Positions 1 to 62,089 of a DNA stretch of 64,000 bases are shown here, piece after piece; position 1 is the stretch's first letter; every line of letters begins with the position of its first letter. The notes beneath the pieces were generated by a model. The model saw nothing but the letters and a program-made list of their open reading frames with translations, was not told the DNA's origin and ran no database searches. This stretch comes from Plotosus lineatus (taxonomy: Eukaryota; Chordata; Actinopteri; Siluriformes; Plotosidae): assembly GCA_024760905.1 (NCBI GenBank), contig CM045731.1, forward strand, positions 19,942,001 to 20,006,000, written 5' to 3'. The translations under genes and the position numbers were made by a program.

Positions 1-480
1 CACGACCATCGAAATCCGCGAAGTAGGATCACCCCCCCAACTGATGTATAGTACATGTATATGTGTATATAATATCAATAAATTCATATCCAATGCTATC
101 AATGCTTATAATAACAATTAAACAAAAAAATAACAAGATTTAAATAAAATATGAATACACACACATACAGATGGTATTGCATGAGAAGAAGACGACACAC
201 ATACATACGCATGCACGCAGATGCGTGTGCACACACAGATACAACAATGTAACTAATTTTGATGGGAGATTTTGGGTTGTTTTTTGCTTTGTATTTGTTT
301 AGGGTTTTTTTGTTGTTGTTGTTGTTGTTGCATAATTGGCCTTGTTTTTGTGGCATTTTCCTTAACCGTTTCCCCTATTCTTACTTAATTTTCTTATTAT
401 TTAATTCAATGAATATTTATTTATTTTTAAACCGCAATGCACTGAAGCCGTATGAATTAAAGAGTGAAGTAGCAAGGGAT

Positions 481-484
<4 letters not shown>
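1..484 (+). mobile_element. TIR element with cagggatccc ends, copy 1 (left-truncated)
   Basis: This matches the copies at 47342-48172 and 49160-49635: a gatgtatagtacatgtatat start region, a gttttgatgggagatttt middle and an agtagcaagggatccc end. The window start cuts off the left end. No transposase frame is visible, so it is non-autonomous. Its TA-flanked relatives suggest the Tc1/mariner/pogo superfamily. Confidence 0.7.

Positions 485-526
<42 letters not shown>
485..526. repeat. (TA)n microsatellite
   Basis: A pure TA run directly abuts the right end of the preceding TIR element. It may have expanded from the TA target site. Confidence 0.95.
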
Positions 527-528
<2 letters not shown>

Positions 529-770
529 CAAAAATAAAAGGACAGGACAAAGACTTTCTATTGAAACTCCATTTATCACTACAGATCTGTTTCGAGGGGT
601 GGTGAAACCATCCTCTCTCTTCAGGTGATTATAGAAAAAATTTGGTATTTCCACACATTCTTCTATAATCACCTGAAGAGAGAGGATGGTTTCACCACCC
701 CTCGAAACAGATCTGTAGTGATAAATGGAGTTTCAATAGAAAGTCTTTGTCCTGTCCTTTTATTTTTGTT
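527..770. repeat. Perfect 110-bp inverted repeat with 24-nt spacer
   Basis: Arms 527-636 and 661-770 are exact reverse complements by my reading; the spacer is 637-660. Because of this, the same translation appears on both strands. The arm sequence (cacctgaagagagaggatgg) and the following tattgagcactctcctacgg look like transposon end sequence, possibly Penelope-like, but I cannot confirm the family. Confidence 0.9.
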
Positions 771-828
771 ATTTGCTCTACCAAAAAGTATTGAGCACTC
801 TCCTACGGAAGGATCTACTCAGAAAATC

Positions 829-829
<1 letters not shown>

Positions 830-922
<93 letters not shown>
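830..922. repeat. Compound (TA)n(TG)n(TAGA)n microsatellite
   Basis: A short TA run passes into TG repeats and then TAGA repeats. Confidence 0.95.
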
Positions 923-1099
923 GGATAGAAACAAATAAACAAACAAACAAACCGGATTCTAAAATAGTTGGGACACTATACAACTTGTGAATGAAAACTG
1001 AATGCAATGATGTGGAAGTACCAAATTTCAATATTTTATTCTGAATAGAACATAGATGACAGGGTCAAAAGTATAAACTGAGAAAATCATGACCGAACC

Positions 1100-1275
1100 T
1101 GTATCACATTGCCTAATGTGCACTGTGAAAGGAAACCAGAAGACCCGGAGGAAACCCACATCAACTCGGAGAACGCATGCAAACCGTTCACAGAAATGTC
1201 CAAGCCTGGGGATTGAACCCAGACTTTCTTGCTGTAGGGCAGACAGATTAATCACTTTGCCACCGTGCAGCTAGT
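1100..1275 (-). mobile_element. SINE-A fragment
   Basis: In minus orientation, it reads the common teleost SINE: a head ending in gattgaacccagac (B-box complement) and the body gaggaaacccacat...gagaacgcatgcaaac. The head end lies near 1275. Confidence 0.75.
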
Positions 1276-1764
1276 TTTTCATTTTAAAGCCTGATAATGA
1301 TGATGCTGTCCAGGATAATCTGTAATCAACATTTCCCACCCCGGAAAAAACTCAGGAAAATACTAAAATCAATTAACAATGTAAAACTAATCAATAGATC
1401 TATTTAATTTTAGTTTGCTTTTCTTATGTTCTCATGTAGTACATACTACACCAAAAATAATTATTCAAGACTTTTTAATGCTTGGTGGATGTGTATTAAT
1501 TAATAGTCCCCTGATGCCCCATCTCCGGGGCGTCTCAGTGATGTCTCCCTCCCCTTTAGTGAATAATTGTGATCTATATTTCTAATAATAAAGATAAAGT
1601 TAGACTGGTTATTTTACATCTTTATGAAAACGATCTCTATCAGCGGTCTATGTGACATTCAGAGCCCTGCAGCAAACAGACCATCAGCAGGCTAACAGTA
1701 ATTTTTTAACTGCAGTTCCTTCTGGAGTAATGCAACATAATGAAGGCTAATGGAAGCTGAGCCA

Positions 1765-1801
<37 letters not shown>

Positions 1802-1975
1802 AGAGCTTGAGGTCAAAAACACTTCCTTCTTTCTCCCACGTCCTATATGATCAAGGTGATGCTGAGATAGGAGGAGACTGAATGTGTTTTGTACTCAAGA
1901 TATTCATATTCATATTCGTAATTAAACTTGAAGTGGGTGTGGACAGTGTTTGGCTGCGTTGATTTCTCTTAACCA
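1276..1975. other. Intergenic or intron-flank sequence, no gene seen
   Basis: AT-rich DNA with a poly-A run of about 30 bases at 1769-1799. I see no exon, RNA gene or recognisable repeat. The missing C-terminal carmil3 exons were looked for here and not found. Confidence 0.5.
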
Positions 1976-4404
1976 TCATCATCATCATCATCTTCTTCCG
2001 CTTAGTCCAGGGTCGGGTCGCAGGGGCAGCAACCTTAGCAAAGAGGTCCAGACATCCCTCTCCCGAGCTACTTCCTCCAACTCTCCCGGGGGGACACCGA
2101 GGCGGTCCCAGACAAGCCGAGAGACATAGTCCCTCCAGCGTGTTCTAGGTCGACCCCGGGGTCTCTTCCCGGTTGGACATGCCCGAAACACCACACCAGG
2201 GAGGCGTCCGGGGGGCATTCTGACCAGATGCCCGAGCCACCTCAACTGGCCCCTCTCAATGCGGAGGAGCAGCGGATCTACTCCGAAGCTCTCCCGGATG
2301 GCGGAGCTTCTCACCCTATCTCTAAGGAGAACCCGCCACCCGGCGAAGGAAGCTCATTTCAGCCGCTTGTATCCGTGATCTTGTTCTTTCGGTCATTACC
2401 CAAAGCTCGTGACCATAGGTGAGGGTTGGAACGTAGATCGACTGGTAAATTGAGAGCTTCGCCTTGCGGCTCAGCTCCTTTTTCACCACAACGGACCGGT
2501 ACAGGCACCGCAACAGCGGAGGCTGCAGCGATCCGTCTGTCGATCTCTCGCTCCATCCTTCCCTCACTCGTAAACAAGACCCCAAGATACTTAAACTCCT
2601 CCACTTGGGGCAGGACCTCATTCCCGACCCGGAGGGTGCATTCCACCATTGTCCGACTGAGAACCATGGCCTCGGACTTGGAGGTACTGATCTTCATCCC
2701 GGCTGCTTCGCACTCAGCCGCGAATCGCTCCAATGAGAGCTGGAGGGCCCGACTTGATGAAGCCAAAAGGACAACATCATCCGCAAAAAGCAGAGACGAT
2801 ATCCGATGGCCACCAAACCAGAACCCCTCATCGCCTCGACTGCGCCTAGAAATTCTGTCCATAAAAATTATGAACAGAATCGGTGACAAAGGACAGCCTT
2901 GGCGGACTCCAACTCCCACTGGAAACGAATCCGACCTGCTGTTACCAATACGGACCAAACTCTGGCTCCGGTGATACGGCGACCGAATAGCTCGTAGCAA
3001 CGTATCCGGAACGCCGTATTCTCGGAGCACGCCCCACAAGATCTTTCGAGGGACACGGTCGAAAGCCTTCTCCAAATCCACAAAGCACATGTGGACAGAT
3101 TGGGCAAACTCCCATGCCCCCTCCAGAATCCTGTGGAGCGTATAGAGTTGGTCAAGAGTGCTGCGGCCAGGACGAAAACCACATTGTTCCTCCTGAATCC
3201 GAGGTTCGACTATCGGTCGGATCCTCCTCTCTAGTACCCCTGCATAGACTTTCCCAGGTAGGCTGAGGAGTGTAATTCCCCGATAATTGGAACACACCCT
3301 CCGGTCCCCCTTCTTAAAAATTGGGACCACCACCCCAGTTTGCCAATCCAGAGGTACAGCCCCGATGACCACGCGATGTTGCAGAGGCGTGTCAACCAAG
3401 ACAGTCCTACAACATCCAGAGCCCTGAGATATTCCGGGCGGATCTCGTCCAACCCGGAGCTCGACCACCGAGGAGCTTTTGACAACCTCAGTGACCTCCA
3501 CTCCAGTGATGGGCGGACCCTCACCCGAACCCCAGGGTCTTCCTCTTCCACGGAGGGCGTGTTGGTGGGATTGAGAAGGTCCTCAAAGTATTCCCTCCAC
3601 CTCTCAACAACATCCCCAGTCAAGGTAAGCAGCTCCCCACCTCCACCGTAAACAGTGTTTGTGAAGAACTGCTTCCCCCTCCTGAGGCGTCGGATGGTGG
3701 CCCAGAACCTTTTTGAGGCCAACCGATAATCACTCTCCAGGCCCTCACCGAACTCCTCCCACGCCTGAGATTTTGCATCTGCGACAGCCTCGGCTGCAGC
3801 ACGTTTGGCCTGCCGGTACCCGTTTGCTGCCTCAGGAGTCCCACAGGCTAATAAAACCCGATAGGCCTCCTTCTTCAGCTGGACGGCCCCATTCACTGCA
3901 GGTGTCCACCACCGAGTTCGGGGATTGCCGCCACGACAAGCACCGACAACCTTACGGCCACAGCTATGGGCTGCCGCCTCAGCAATGGAGGCACGAAACA
4001 TGGCCCATTCGGATTCCATGTCCCCCGCCTCCTCCGGAACGTGGTTGTAGCTCTGCCGGAGGTGGGAGTTAAAGGCCTCTCGGACAGGGGGCTCCGCCAA
4101 ACGTTCCCAGCAGACCCTGATTACACGCTTGGGCCTGCCAGGTCTGGAAGACAACCTCCCACACCACCGAAGCCAACTCACCACCAGGTAGTGATCGGTA
4201 GACAGCTCAGCTCCTCTCTTCACCCGAGTGTCCAGAACATATGGTCGCAAGTCCGATGACACGACTACAAAGTCAATCATCGAGCTGCGACCTAGGGTGT
4301 CCTGGTGCCAAGTGCACTTATGGACACCCTTATGTTCGAACATGGTGTTCGTGATAGACAAACTGTGACGAGCACAGAAGTCCAACAACGACACACCATT
4401 TTCT
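1976..4404 (-). mobile_element. LINE-J: 5'-truncated non-LTR retrotransposon with RT
   Basis: Minus-strand pieces encode the end of an apurinic-type endonuclease (AELSTDHYLVVSW), a reverse transcriptase with CSNYRGITLLSLPGKVY, FRPGRSTLDQ, FVDLEKAFDRVPR, and FADDVVLL at 2764-2787, and a C-terminal RPRGRPRTRWRDYV tail. Frames shift near 3230-3500 and 2320-2620, so the copy is dead. The 3' end carries a GAT/ATC repeat tail (1976-1992). This is a very common fish LINE; I am unsure of its clade. Confidence 0.92.
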
Positions 4405-4451
4405 CTTAACCTTTCCGCCTATATCATAACAGAACCATGTCCTGAGCCTGG

Positions 4452-5497
4452 ACATTATTGGACATTATAGTTTTGTTGACAGCAGCAACAACAACAACAA
4501 CAACAACAATTAATCTATTCAGGACATTATTATTGGACATTATAGTTTTGTTGACAGCAGCAACAACAATAACAACAACAACAACAACAATTAATCTATT
4601 CAGGACATTATTATTGGACATTATAGTTTTGTTGACAGCAGCAACAACAACAACAACAATTAATCTATTCAGGACATTATTATTGGACATTATAGTTTTG
4701 TTGACAGCAGCAGCAACAACAACAACAACAATTAATCTATTCAGGACATTATTATTGGACATTATAGTTTTGTTGACAGCAGCAACAACAACAACAACAA
4801 CAACAACAATTAATCTATTCAGGACATTATTATTGGACATTATAGTTTTGTTGACAGCAGCAACAACAACAACAACAACAACTAATCTATTTAGGACATT
4901 ATTATTGGACATTATAGTTTTGTTGACAGCAGCAACAACAACAACAATTAATCTATTCAGGACATTATTATTGGACATTATAGTTTTGTTGACAGCAGCA
5001 ACAACAACAAAAACAACAACAATTAATCTATTCAGGACATTATTATTGGACATTATAGTTTTGTTGACAGCAGCAACAACAACAACAACAATTAATCTAT
5101 TCAGGACATTATTATTGGACATTATAGTTTTGTTGACAGCAGCAACAACAACAACAACAACAACAATTAATCTATTCAGGACATTATTATTGGACATTAT
5201 AGTTTTGTTGACAGCAGCAACAACAACAACAACAATTAATCTATTCAGGACATTATTATTGGACATTATAGTTTTGTTGACAGCAGCAACAACAACAACA
5301 ACAATTAATCTATTCAGGACATTATTATTGGACATTATAGTTTTGTTGACAGCAGCAACAACAACAACAACAACAACAATTAATCTATTCAGGACATTAT
5401 TATTGGACATTATAGTTTTGTTGACAGCAGCAACAACAACAACAATTAATCTATTCAGGACATTATTATTGGACATTATAGTTTTGTTGACAGCAGC

Positions 5498-5539
<42 letters not shown>

Positions 5540-6651
5540 TAATCTATTCAGGACATTATTATTGGACATTATAGTTTTGTTGACAGCAGCAACAACAACA
5601 ACAACAATTAATCTATTCAGGACATTATTATTGGACATTATAGTTTTGTTGACAGTAGCAACAACAACAACAACAACAATTAATCTATTCAGGACATTAT
5701 TATTGGACATTATAGTTTTGTTGACAGCAGCAACAACAACAATTAATCTATTCAGGACATTATTATTGGACATAATAGTTTTGTTGACAGCAGCAACAAC
5801 AACAACAACAATTAATCTATTCAGGACATTATTATTGGACATTATAGTTTTGTTGACAGCAGCAACAACAACAACAACAATTAATCTATTCAGGACATTA
5901 TTATTGGACATTATAGTTTTGTTGACAGCAGCAACAACAACAACAACAACAATTAATCTATTCAGGACATTATTATTGGACATTATAGTTTTGTTGACAG
6001 CAGCAACAACAACAACAACAATTAATCTATTCAGGACATTATTATTGGACATTATAGTTTTGTTGACAGCAGCAACAACAATAACAACAACAACAACAAC
6101 AATTAATCTATTCAGGACATTATTATTGGACATTATAGTTTTGTTGACAGCAGCAACAACAACAACAACAACAACTAATCTATTCAGGATATTATTATTG
6201 GACATTATAGTTTTGTTGACAGCAGCAACAACAACAACAATTAATCTATTCAGGACATTATTATTGGACATTATAGTTTTGTTGACAGCAGCAACAACAA
6301 CAAAAACAACAACAATTAATCTATTCAGGACATTATTATTGGACATTATAGTTTTGTTGACAGCAGCAACAACAACAACAACAACAACAATTAATCTATT
6401 CAGGACATTATTATTGGACATTATAGTTTTGTTGACAGCAGCAACAACAACAACAACAATTAATCTATTCAGGACATTATTATTGGACATTATAGTTTTG
6501 TTGACAGCAGCAACAACAACAACAACAACAATTAATCTATTCAGGACATTATTATTGGACATTATAGTTTTGTTGACAGCAGCAACAACAACAACAACAA
6601 TTAATCTATTCAGGACATTATTATTGGACATTATAGTTTTGTTGACAGCAG

Positions 6652-6682
<31 letters not shown>

Positions 6683-7330
6683 TAATCTATTCAGGACATT
6701 ATTATTGGACATTATAGTTTTGTTGACAGCAGCAACAACAACAACAACAACAATTAATCTATTCAGGACATTATTATTGGACATTATAGTTTTGTTGACA
6801 GTAGCAACAACAACAACAACAACAACAATGAATCTATTCAGGACATTATTATTGGACATTATAGTTTTGTTGACAGCAGCAACAACAACAATTAATCTAT
6901 TCAGGACATTATTATTGGACATTATAGTTTTGTTGACAGCAGCAACAACAACAACAACAACAACAACAATTAATCTATTCAGGACATTATTATTGGACAT
7001 TATAGTTTTGTTGACAGCAGCAACAACAACAACAACAATTAATCTATTCAGGACATTATTATTGGACATTATAGTTTTGTTGACAGCAGCAACAACAACA
7101 ACAACAACAATTAATCTATTCAGGACATTATTATTGGACATTATAGTTTTGTTGACAGCAGCAACAACAACAACAACAATTAATCTATTCAGGACATTAT
7201 TATTGGACATTATAGTTTTGTTGACAGCAGCAACAACAACAACAACAACAACAATTAATCTATTCAGGACATTATTATTGGACATTATAGTTTTGTTGAC
7301 AGCAGCAATAACAACAACAACAACAATTAA
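4452..7330. repeat. 40-unit minisatellite with internal CAA array
   Basis: Each unit is about 72 bp and holds ggacattatagttttgttga, cagcag, a CAA run of about 3 to 14 triplets and attaatctattca. Forty copies were counted from the repeating translation. Units differ mostly by whole CAA triplets, so one frame stays open on each strand (about 980 codons) even though neither looks like a protein gene. Rare variants (GTAGCA, AAACAA, ATAACA) recur in order, which suggests block duplications. Confidence 0.95.
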
Positions 7331-7431
7331 TTCATTTTCATTCATTTTATTAGGGTCACAGAGGGACAGAAACTATATCAGTCAACTGTGGGTGAAGGCG
7401 ATGTAGATCCTAAACAGCTTACCAGTCCAAA

Positions 7432-7511
<80 letters not shown>

Positions 7512-7560
7512 CACATACAAAACCATTCACACTCACACCTTCATAAGGGCAATTTGGAAC
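7331..7560 (-). mobile_element. SINE-A 3' half split by (CA)n
   Basis: Has attagggtcacagaggg, ggtgaaggcgatgtag and ccattcacactcacacc, the SINE-A tail in minus orientation. A (CA)n run of about 74 bp at 7433-7506 has expanded inside it. Confidence 0.7.
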
Positions 7561-7895
7561 AAACAAAAAATCCACATGAAAAGTCGGATTCTTAAATTAA
7601 TTATTTATTTATTCAAAAATACTCAGAATAGTCAGTCACGTACGAGGAGGACGCACTTGTCAATAATCAAATAACACTGATTTTACTTCTTCGATGGTAA
7701 TGACGCAATAGTTCATTTTATCGAGAATTATTTAATTGTGTCCCACAAATCAGAAAACAATCTTTAAAGAGTCATAATAGTTTCTATTTGCAGCTGTATG
7801 TTGGATAAACAGGCTGAACATCCTGCTGGTGTGTGACACTTGTGGTTAGAGTGGACCGTTTGATTTGACGTATTATCCGTATTTGAGCTCTGTTT
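7561..7895. other. No feature seen
   Basis: Unique-looking AT-rich DNA with no exon or repeat that I recognise. Confidence 0.4.
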
Positions 7896-8253
7896 GTTTT
7901 GTTGAGTCAGCACAGTAGAGTAGTCATACCTAGTATCGCCACTTTTTTGGAGTCCCAGGCTTGGCGAGGGCGTTCCCGTGTAAAGTTTGCATGTTCTCCA
8001 TATGCATACACGTGGATTTCCTCTGGGTTTTATGGTTTCCTCACACAGTCCACAGGCATTAGGTTAACCTTATGTTCTAAATTACACCTAGCTGTGTGTA
8101 TGAATGGTGGTGTGTTTTGGCTCTGTGATGGTCTGGTGTGCCCCACCTTCACACAGTGTATGTAGGAAGCCCTGATAGGAGTAAGCTGTTTGGTAAATAT
8201 GTGAATGAGTGAGTGAGTGAAATTGCCCCAGGTGTAAGCGTTAGTGTGAATGG

Positions 8254-8312
<59 letters not shown>

Positions 8313-8430
8313 GGCCTTGCAATGGCATGGCAAGTTGTTCAGTGTGTACCCTGCATTGGTCTAAGTCGGCTTAGATAGACTCCAGTCTCCATACGAGCCT
8401 AGTAGCATTAAGCAGTTCAGCAAATGAATG
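7896..8430 (+). mobile_element. SINE-A copy with internal (TG)n
   Basis: Plus-strand copy: a degraded head, gtttgcatgttctcc, the body with ggtttcctcac, a TG run at about 8256-8310, then the tail atgaatg near 8430. It may be two overlapping partial copies. Confidence 0.7.
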
Positions 8431-8648
8431 TGGGGCTTTGTTTTGTTTTTCCTCGGGCGGATCCTGAACAGATCAGAACCCCAGAATGGGATTTACAAAA
8501 CCTACTGTTGTTTGAATGCAATTGCACTCTTACCAATCATGAACGCATGAAGTGGACCACATTGTCATTATGAGCCAAGGGTGCATAAAATTTGCTTCCA
8601 AATAGGTGCTCAGTCCTAACATAATGTATAGCAGATATCTTTTGCTTA

Positions 8649-8707
<59 letters not shown>

Positions 8708-9477
8708 TGTAACTGGAGGCTCTTTTAATATCTAATGCGTCTGGTGTACAAAATGCTTTCTATTATCAATTGGAAGCCAGGATAAATTTAATGAATAAAA
8801 CATTTTGATGCATTAGTAGAAGTTGAATGTTTGACTTATGAACGTTTATTAATGTGTTCCTTGTGCGCCGTGGTTACTTTCTGCGCCGGTTCATTATTCA
8901 TTGAGTAATACAGTACATCCATCCCTGCACAACCCTGCACTTGATTTTTTTTTTTTTTTTTCGCTGTGAATAAAATATTTAAATAAAAATGCACAATTTC
9001 ACACCGATATCATGAATATTCATTAAGGTTGAGTACTTGTTGAAAAGCCACCAGGATTTTAAGGCACTTAAACAACATTTTTTTTCCATTTAAAGCAGAA
9101 TTCAACAGACATTCAAACCATGTAGAGTTGAACTGAATGAATTTCACGCATGTAAGAACGACATCAGACTAATGCAGAGCCAGAAAGTGGCTAAAAAAAA
9201 AAGACGTACATGACCAAATCGTGAGGAAAAACGCCCTCTCTTTTAAAGGTTTACAAAATAGCTGGGATTTGACCTTCTATCTTCAAAGCTTCGTTACCTT
9301 TCTCTGACCTTCACCTTTGACATTTTGAAATCAAATCATCTCTGTGACACAGATAGAGTAGTGTTCCCACCATGTCTAGGGGAAATCCATGTATGGGTGT
9401 GGTCAGGATATTGTTCACAGACGAACACCAGTGATTACAACACGCCAAGCAAAACTTTTTTATAACAATACATTCAC
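8431..9477. other. No gene seen; (CA)n at 8649-8701 and poly-T near 8946
   Basis: Apart from the CA repeat and the short T run, I see no exon or mobile element in this stretch. Confidence 0.45.
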
Positions 9478-9660
9478 ACTCACTCATTCGCTGAGCCAAT
9501 TATTTCTATTTGAGTCAAGGAAAGGGCGGAGTTTCAGCTGACACTGGGTGTAGGCAGGGTACGCCCTGAACAGCTTTCCAGACCAACCACCATTTAAACT
9601 CCCACTTGCACCTTGGAGCAATTTGGAACGGCCCACGTGACCCCAAGCTAACCTCAGATA
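9478..9660 (-). mobile_element. SINE-A 3' fragment
   Basis: Minus-orientation tail: cattcgctgagcca, gtttcagctgacactgggtg and gagcaatttggaac. It ends about 210 bp from exon 29. Confidence 0.65.
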
Positions 9661-9870
9661 TCAAAAGTTGTGTTTTTATAACAACATACCTCAACACAAA
9701 AAAGTATTTATTGATTTAGTGAAATCAGCATTATTAGCTTTTTTTTTATTATTATTATTTTATGTAAAGGAGTCTCCAGTTTCAGCAGGTCAAAAATGCC
9801 TTTGTAACTTCCCTGCACTGGAACTGAGAGATAATTGCAATATTGTGGAATATTTGGTTCCGTTTCTCAC

Positions 9871-58823
<48,953 letters not shown>

Positions 58824-59044
58824 CTGAAATACGACAGGAAAGGAGGAGAAAAAGAAAGAAATCAGCAAAGTTAGGCCATATATTAAAAATCAAAGGCAAA
58901 TTTTCCAAGTCATTTTCTGTCATATCAGACGTGGGACCCTAGGACAGCCCACTGCTTCCAGTTAACTTGAAGAACTGTTTATGAGAGAGTGGTGCAAAAT
59001 ACCAGGAAGTAAGTTTTCTGAATGTCCCAGAACATTTACTGTAA

Positions 59045-59400
59045 CTCACTCACTCTTACTCATTTGCTGAATCCAACTAAAATGCTACTATCTCAGACCA
59101 CACTGGGTGATGGGTGGAGTACACACTTAACATCTCACCAGATCATAGCAGGACCAATATACACAACCAGTCACACTCACAGATGAGATTTCCTTTCGGC
59201 TTTTCCCGTTTTCAGGGGTCGCCACAGCGAATGATTCGCACGTTTGATTTGGCATAGGTTTTTACGTCAGATGCTCTTCCTGACACAACCCGTTTAGCAA
59301 GGGACAGAAACACGCTGACGGCATTGCAGCCTAGATTGAGGGACAATTTGGAACCGCCAGTTAGCGTTACATGCTAATCATTATGCCACTGTGCCGCCCT
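59045..59400 (-). mobile_element. SINE-A copy interrupted by SINE-B tail
   Basis: SINE-A pieces (actcactcactcttactcat, ctatctcagaccacactgg; later gggacaatttggaaccgcc, atgccactgtgccgccc) surround a SINE-B/LINE-R tail. Confidence 0.78.
59190..59332 (-). mobile_element. SINE-B tail fragment nested in SINE-A
   Basis: tcctttcggcttttcccgtt, ggtcgccacagcgaatgatt, atttggcataggtttttacg, gaaacacgctgacggca. Confidence 0.82.
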
Positions 59401-60484
59401 TTATTGTGAGTATAAGTGGATAAAAATGTCCATGTGTTATTTAATAAAGAATGAAACATTTGTAATTGTTGGCAAGGTGCTGTGATATCAGAGAAATAAA
59501 ATTATTTGTCATGTGACATTCCGTTATTAGAAAATAATCAATATCTAATCAACAGAGGTTGTAACGGTAAGGAAAAACGTAGATATTCATTTATAGATAA
59601 CAGTGCATACAGCTATATACTGTATACTGGACACACACACAAAGACATAGACAATGTTTTTACAAGTTGCCCTAGAAACCATTAGTGGTGTTTTTTCTGT
59701 CTATTGATTTTGGATCCCTTTTTCATCTCTGCTGCCACTGTGCCACACTTATACAGGCCTATCTGAGCTCGAATCATCCAAGCGCCTTGGCTGTATCCAT
59801 TCAAATCTGGTCATCTTTGTGAATAAAACTGGCACTGTGCAAATATACTAAATGGCTTGTCAGTGTTTCCGTAATATTTATGTTGGCATTAAGCATGATT
59901 CGCACTGCGCATCCATTTTGATTTGGCAAGAAAAAAGAAGAAGAAGAAGAAGCACTAATGCTGCGACGAGCTGTTTTCTGTCAGCATCATTTGCACAGAT
60001 CATCACATAAGGAATATTCTCAGACCTTCAAGATTAAAGACATGGTGCTGGTTACAAGATGGCGGAGCGCTTTGCTTTGGCCGCCTTGTGTGCTCTTGCT
60101 CTCTCGCGCGCTGTCCAATACTTCTGTCACCATAACAGGATACCAGGCAACCAACTGCTCAACGACCTGCTAATTGGAATTCAGTGAACGCTCGTGAATA
60201 AATCATGTGCTGAGCTTCACATGTACGGAATGATGTTCTGTATGATGCAGTGATAATCTGATGTGCACTTGGGAAAGAAAAAAAAAATAAAAAACAGATG
60301 AGGCTATTCATTTTTTATGAAAGGGGGGGTCAGATTTATTAAAAATAAAAGCTGCCATGCTAAAAATAAGGAGGATTACATGCAAACAAACAAAATCTTG
60401 CAACAAAAATAAAGACATGTACAGTATATACAGTATTATATTTTATAGTACATATTATTAGATATGCTGGACTGTCAAAAATTC
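59401..60484. other. No gene recognised
   Basis: About 1.1 kb of unassigned sequence with an (AAG)n run at 59936-59951. The missing first coding exon of carmil3 was looked for here without success. Confidence 0.4.
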
Positions 60485-60960
60485 AGCAGCAAGAAGATCC
60501 TGGGTTTAAATCCCTAGCTTGGCGAGGACATTTCTAGCCTTCCAGGGGTCAACTAGCATTATACTATATTATATTACAAGTGTTCGAGACTCTGCCTCAC
60601 ATTATATATCTCCAAGTATTCAATCCCGAGCTCAGCCAAGGGTGTTTCTTTGTGGGCTTTGCATGTCCTCCCTGTCCTTGAATGGGTTTCCTCAGGGTAT
60701 TCCAGTTTCCTCCACCAGTCCAAAGACATGCATATTAGGCTAACTGACTGTTTCAAATTGTCCCTAAATGTAAGTGTAGATGGTTGTGTGTGTTATGGTC
60801 GGCGATGGTCCAGCGAGCTGTCCAGGGTTTACCCCTACCTTCATATGCCAGTGACTGCTGAGATAGGCATCAGCCTCTCTGCGACCTCAGTAGGATTAGC
60901 TGGACCTTCTTACTGTGAGGCAACCGTGCTAACCAGTACACCAGCATGCCGTGTTCATTA
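60485..60960 (+). mobile_element. SINE-A copies (partial head plus longer copy)
   Basis: A partial head (gcaagaagatcctgggttta) is followed by a longer plus-strand copy: ggctttgcatgtcctccctg, ccagtttcctccaccagtcc, gcatattaggctaactgact, gagataggcatcagcctctc. Confidence 0.8.
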
Positions 60961-61521
60961 ATATAAAACTTTTATTTTAAAAAATTACCCATCAAGTTTG
61001 AGAATTCAACAGCGCCGTGGTAAAATAAAAGGCTTGTAAATATGCTCTACAGTAAAGCATGCTATCTTCTGATATACAGGACATTTAAGATATTTCTGCT
61101 CCATGTACTTGCATTGAAATCTAACATAATAGCTGAAACATGTACTGCAATCCTAAATGTGACTAATAGACGACTAGGGGAAGGAAAATTGTTCCATAAT
61201 CCATTTAGAAAACTCTTTTTATTGGATTGTAGTTTGCAGAAGCAAGTTTGCTTGATACAATGCATAAAATTATCCAACCCATTTATTCAAGGAAGCCACA
61301 TGTACTAGTTGCAACGTTTTACCCACTTGAGAGGAGTGTATAATTACAGCTCCCTGTCTCTTTCAGGATAGATCAAAATCTGCACTGAATCTAGTCCTAA
61401 GCTAAACAAAATAAGCTTTGAGGGGTAATGGGGGTCATCAGCTCCTAGACTTAGGACAATATTTGACTCTTTGCGACAAATACTTCCAAGCCTGTTAGAA
61501 TTATAAGTCTGTTTGTTTGGA
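60961..61521. other. No feature seen
   Basis: AT-rich intron or 5'-flanking sequence. Confidence 0.4.
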
Positions 61522-61900
61522 ATGAGAGGGCTATGATTAGGTGGGTATGCGGAGTCAACACCCAGGCACATGTGGATACAGCCACACTGTACAGCAAGCT
61601 AGACCTAGTCCACTTTGAGGACATCCTTAGAAGGAACCAGGCTTCGCTGGTTTGGGCACATATACCGCAGCCATTCCTGGATAAGGAAGTGCCAAACACT
61701 AGAGGTAGAAGATGCCAGAAGTAGAGGGAGATCATGGAAAACATGGATGGACAATGTTCTGGAGGACCTTCATTCCTGCAACCTTACAGTTGACATGGCC
61801 AAGGACAGGGATGATTGGCGACAGCAAGTTCGAGCTCCTACCTGACTGTCCAACCCCCTTGCTAGGGGAAGAAAGGACTCTAAAATGCATGATGATGATG
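61522..61900 (+). mobile_element. LINE-T: C-terminal fragment of a non-LTR retrotransposon
   Basis: Spliced frames read MIRWVCGVNTQAHVDTATLY, LRWFGHIYRSHSWIRK, RSRGRSWKTWMDNV and MAKDRDDWRQQVRAPT, the usual RT-element C-terminus after the RT core. A frameshift occurs near 61640. It ends ATGATGATG at about 61888. The family differs from LINE-J, LINE-R and LINE-E. Confidence 0.78.
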
Positions 61901-62089
61901 GTGTTTTCTTCCCTAATTCACTAGCATCCAGGTCCTACCTGTCAAGTATTGCCTTTCTATCATATAAAAGCACCATAATAAGGTCACTGTGACACATCAT
62001 GCTGCCCCCGCATCTTTATGAACTGCTGCACATTTTAAGGGTGGCCTAACACATTTGGAAGGAAAGCATTACCCCTAAAGGATTGTCCA

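Noticed and set aside
1500..1570. Possible minus-strand exon (acceptor-like TTCACTAAAG)
   Set aside because: The short reading frame matches no CARMIL segment and has no convincing donor in phase.
4452..7330. CRISPR-like array
   Set aside because: Repeats are contiguous with CAA-run differences and not unique spacers, and the context is a vertebrate intron or flank.
4424..7406. Two overlapping 970-980-codon open frames on opposite strands
   Set aside because: Both are by-products of the triplet-structured minisatellite. The translations are simple repeats (VVVVAAVNKTIMSNNN and LDIIVLLTAATTT) with no splice, start or domain evidence.
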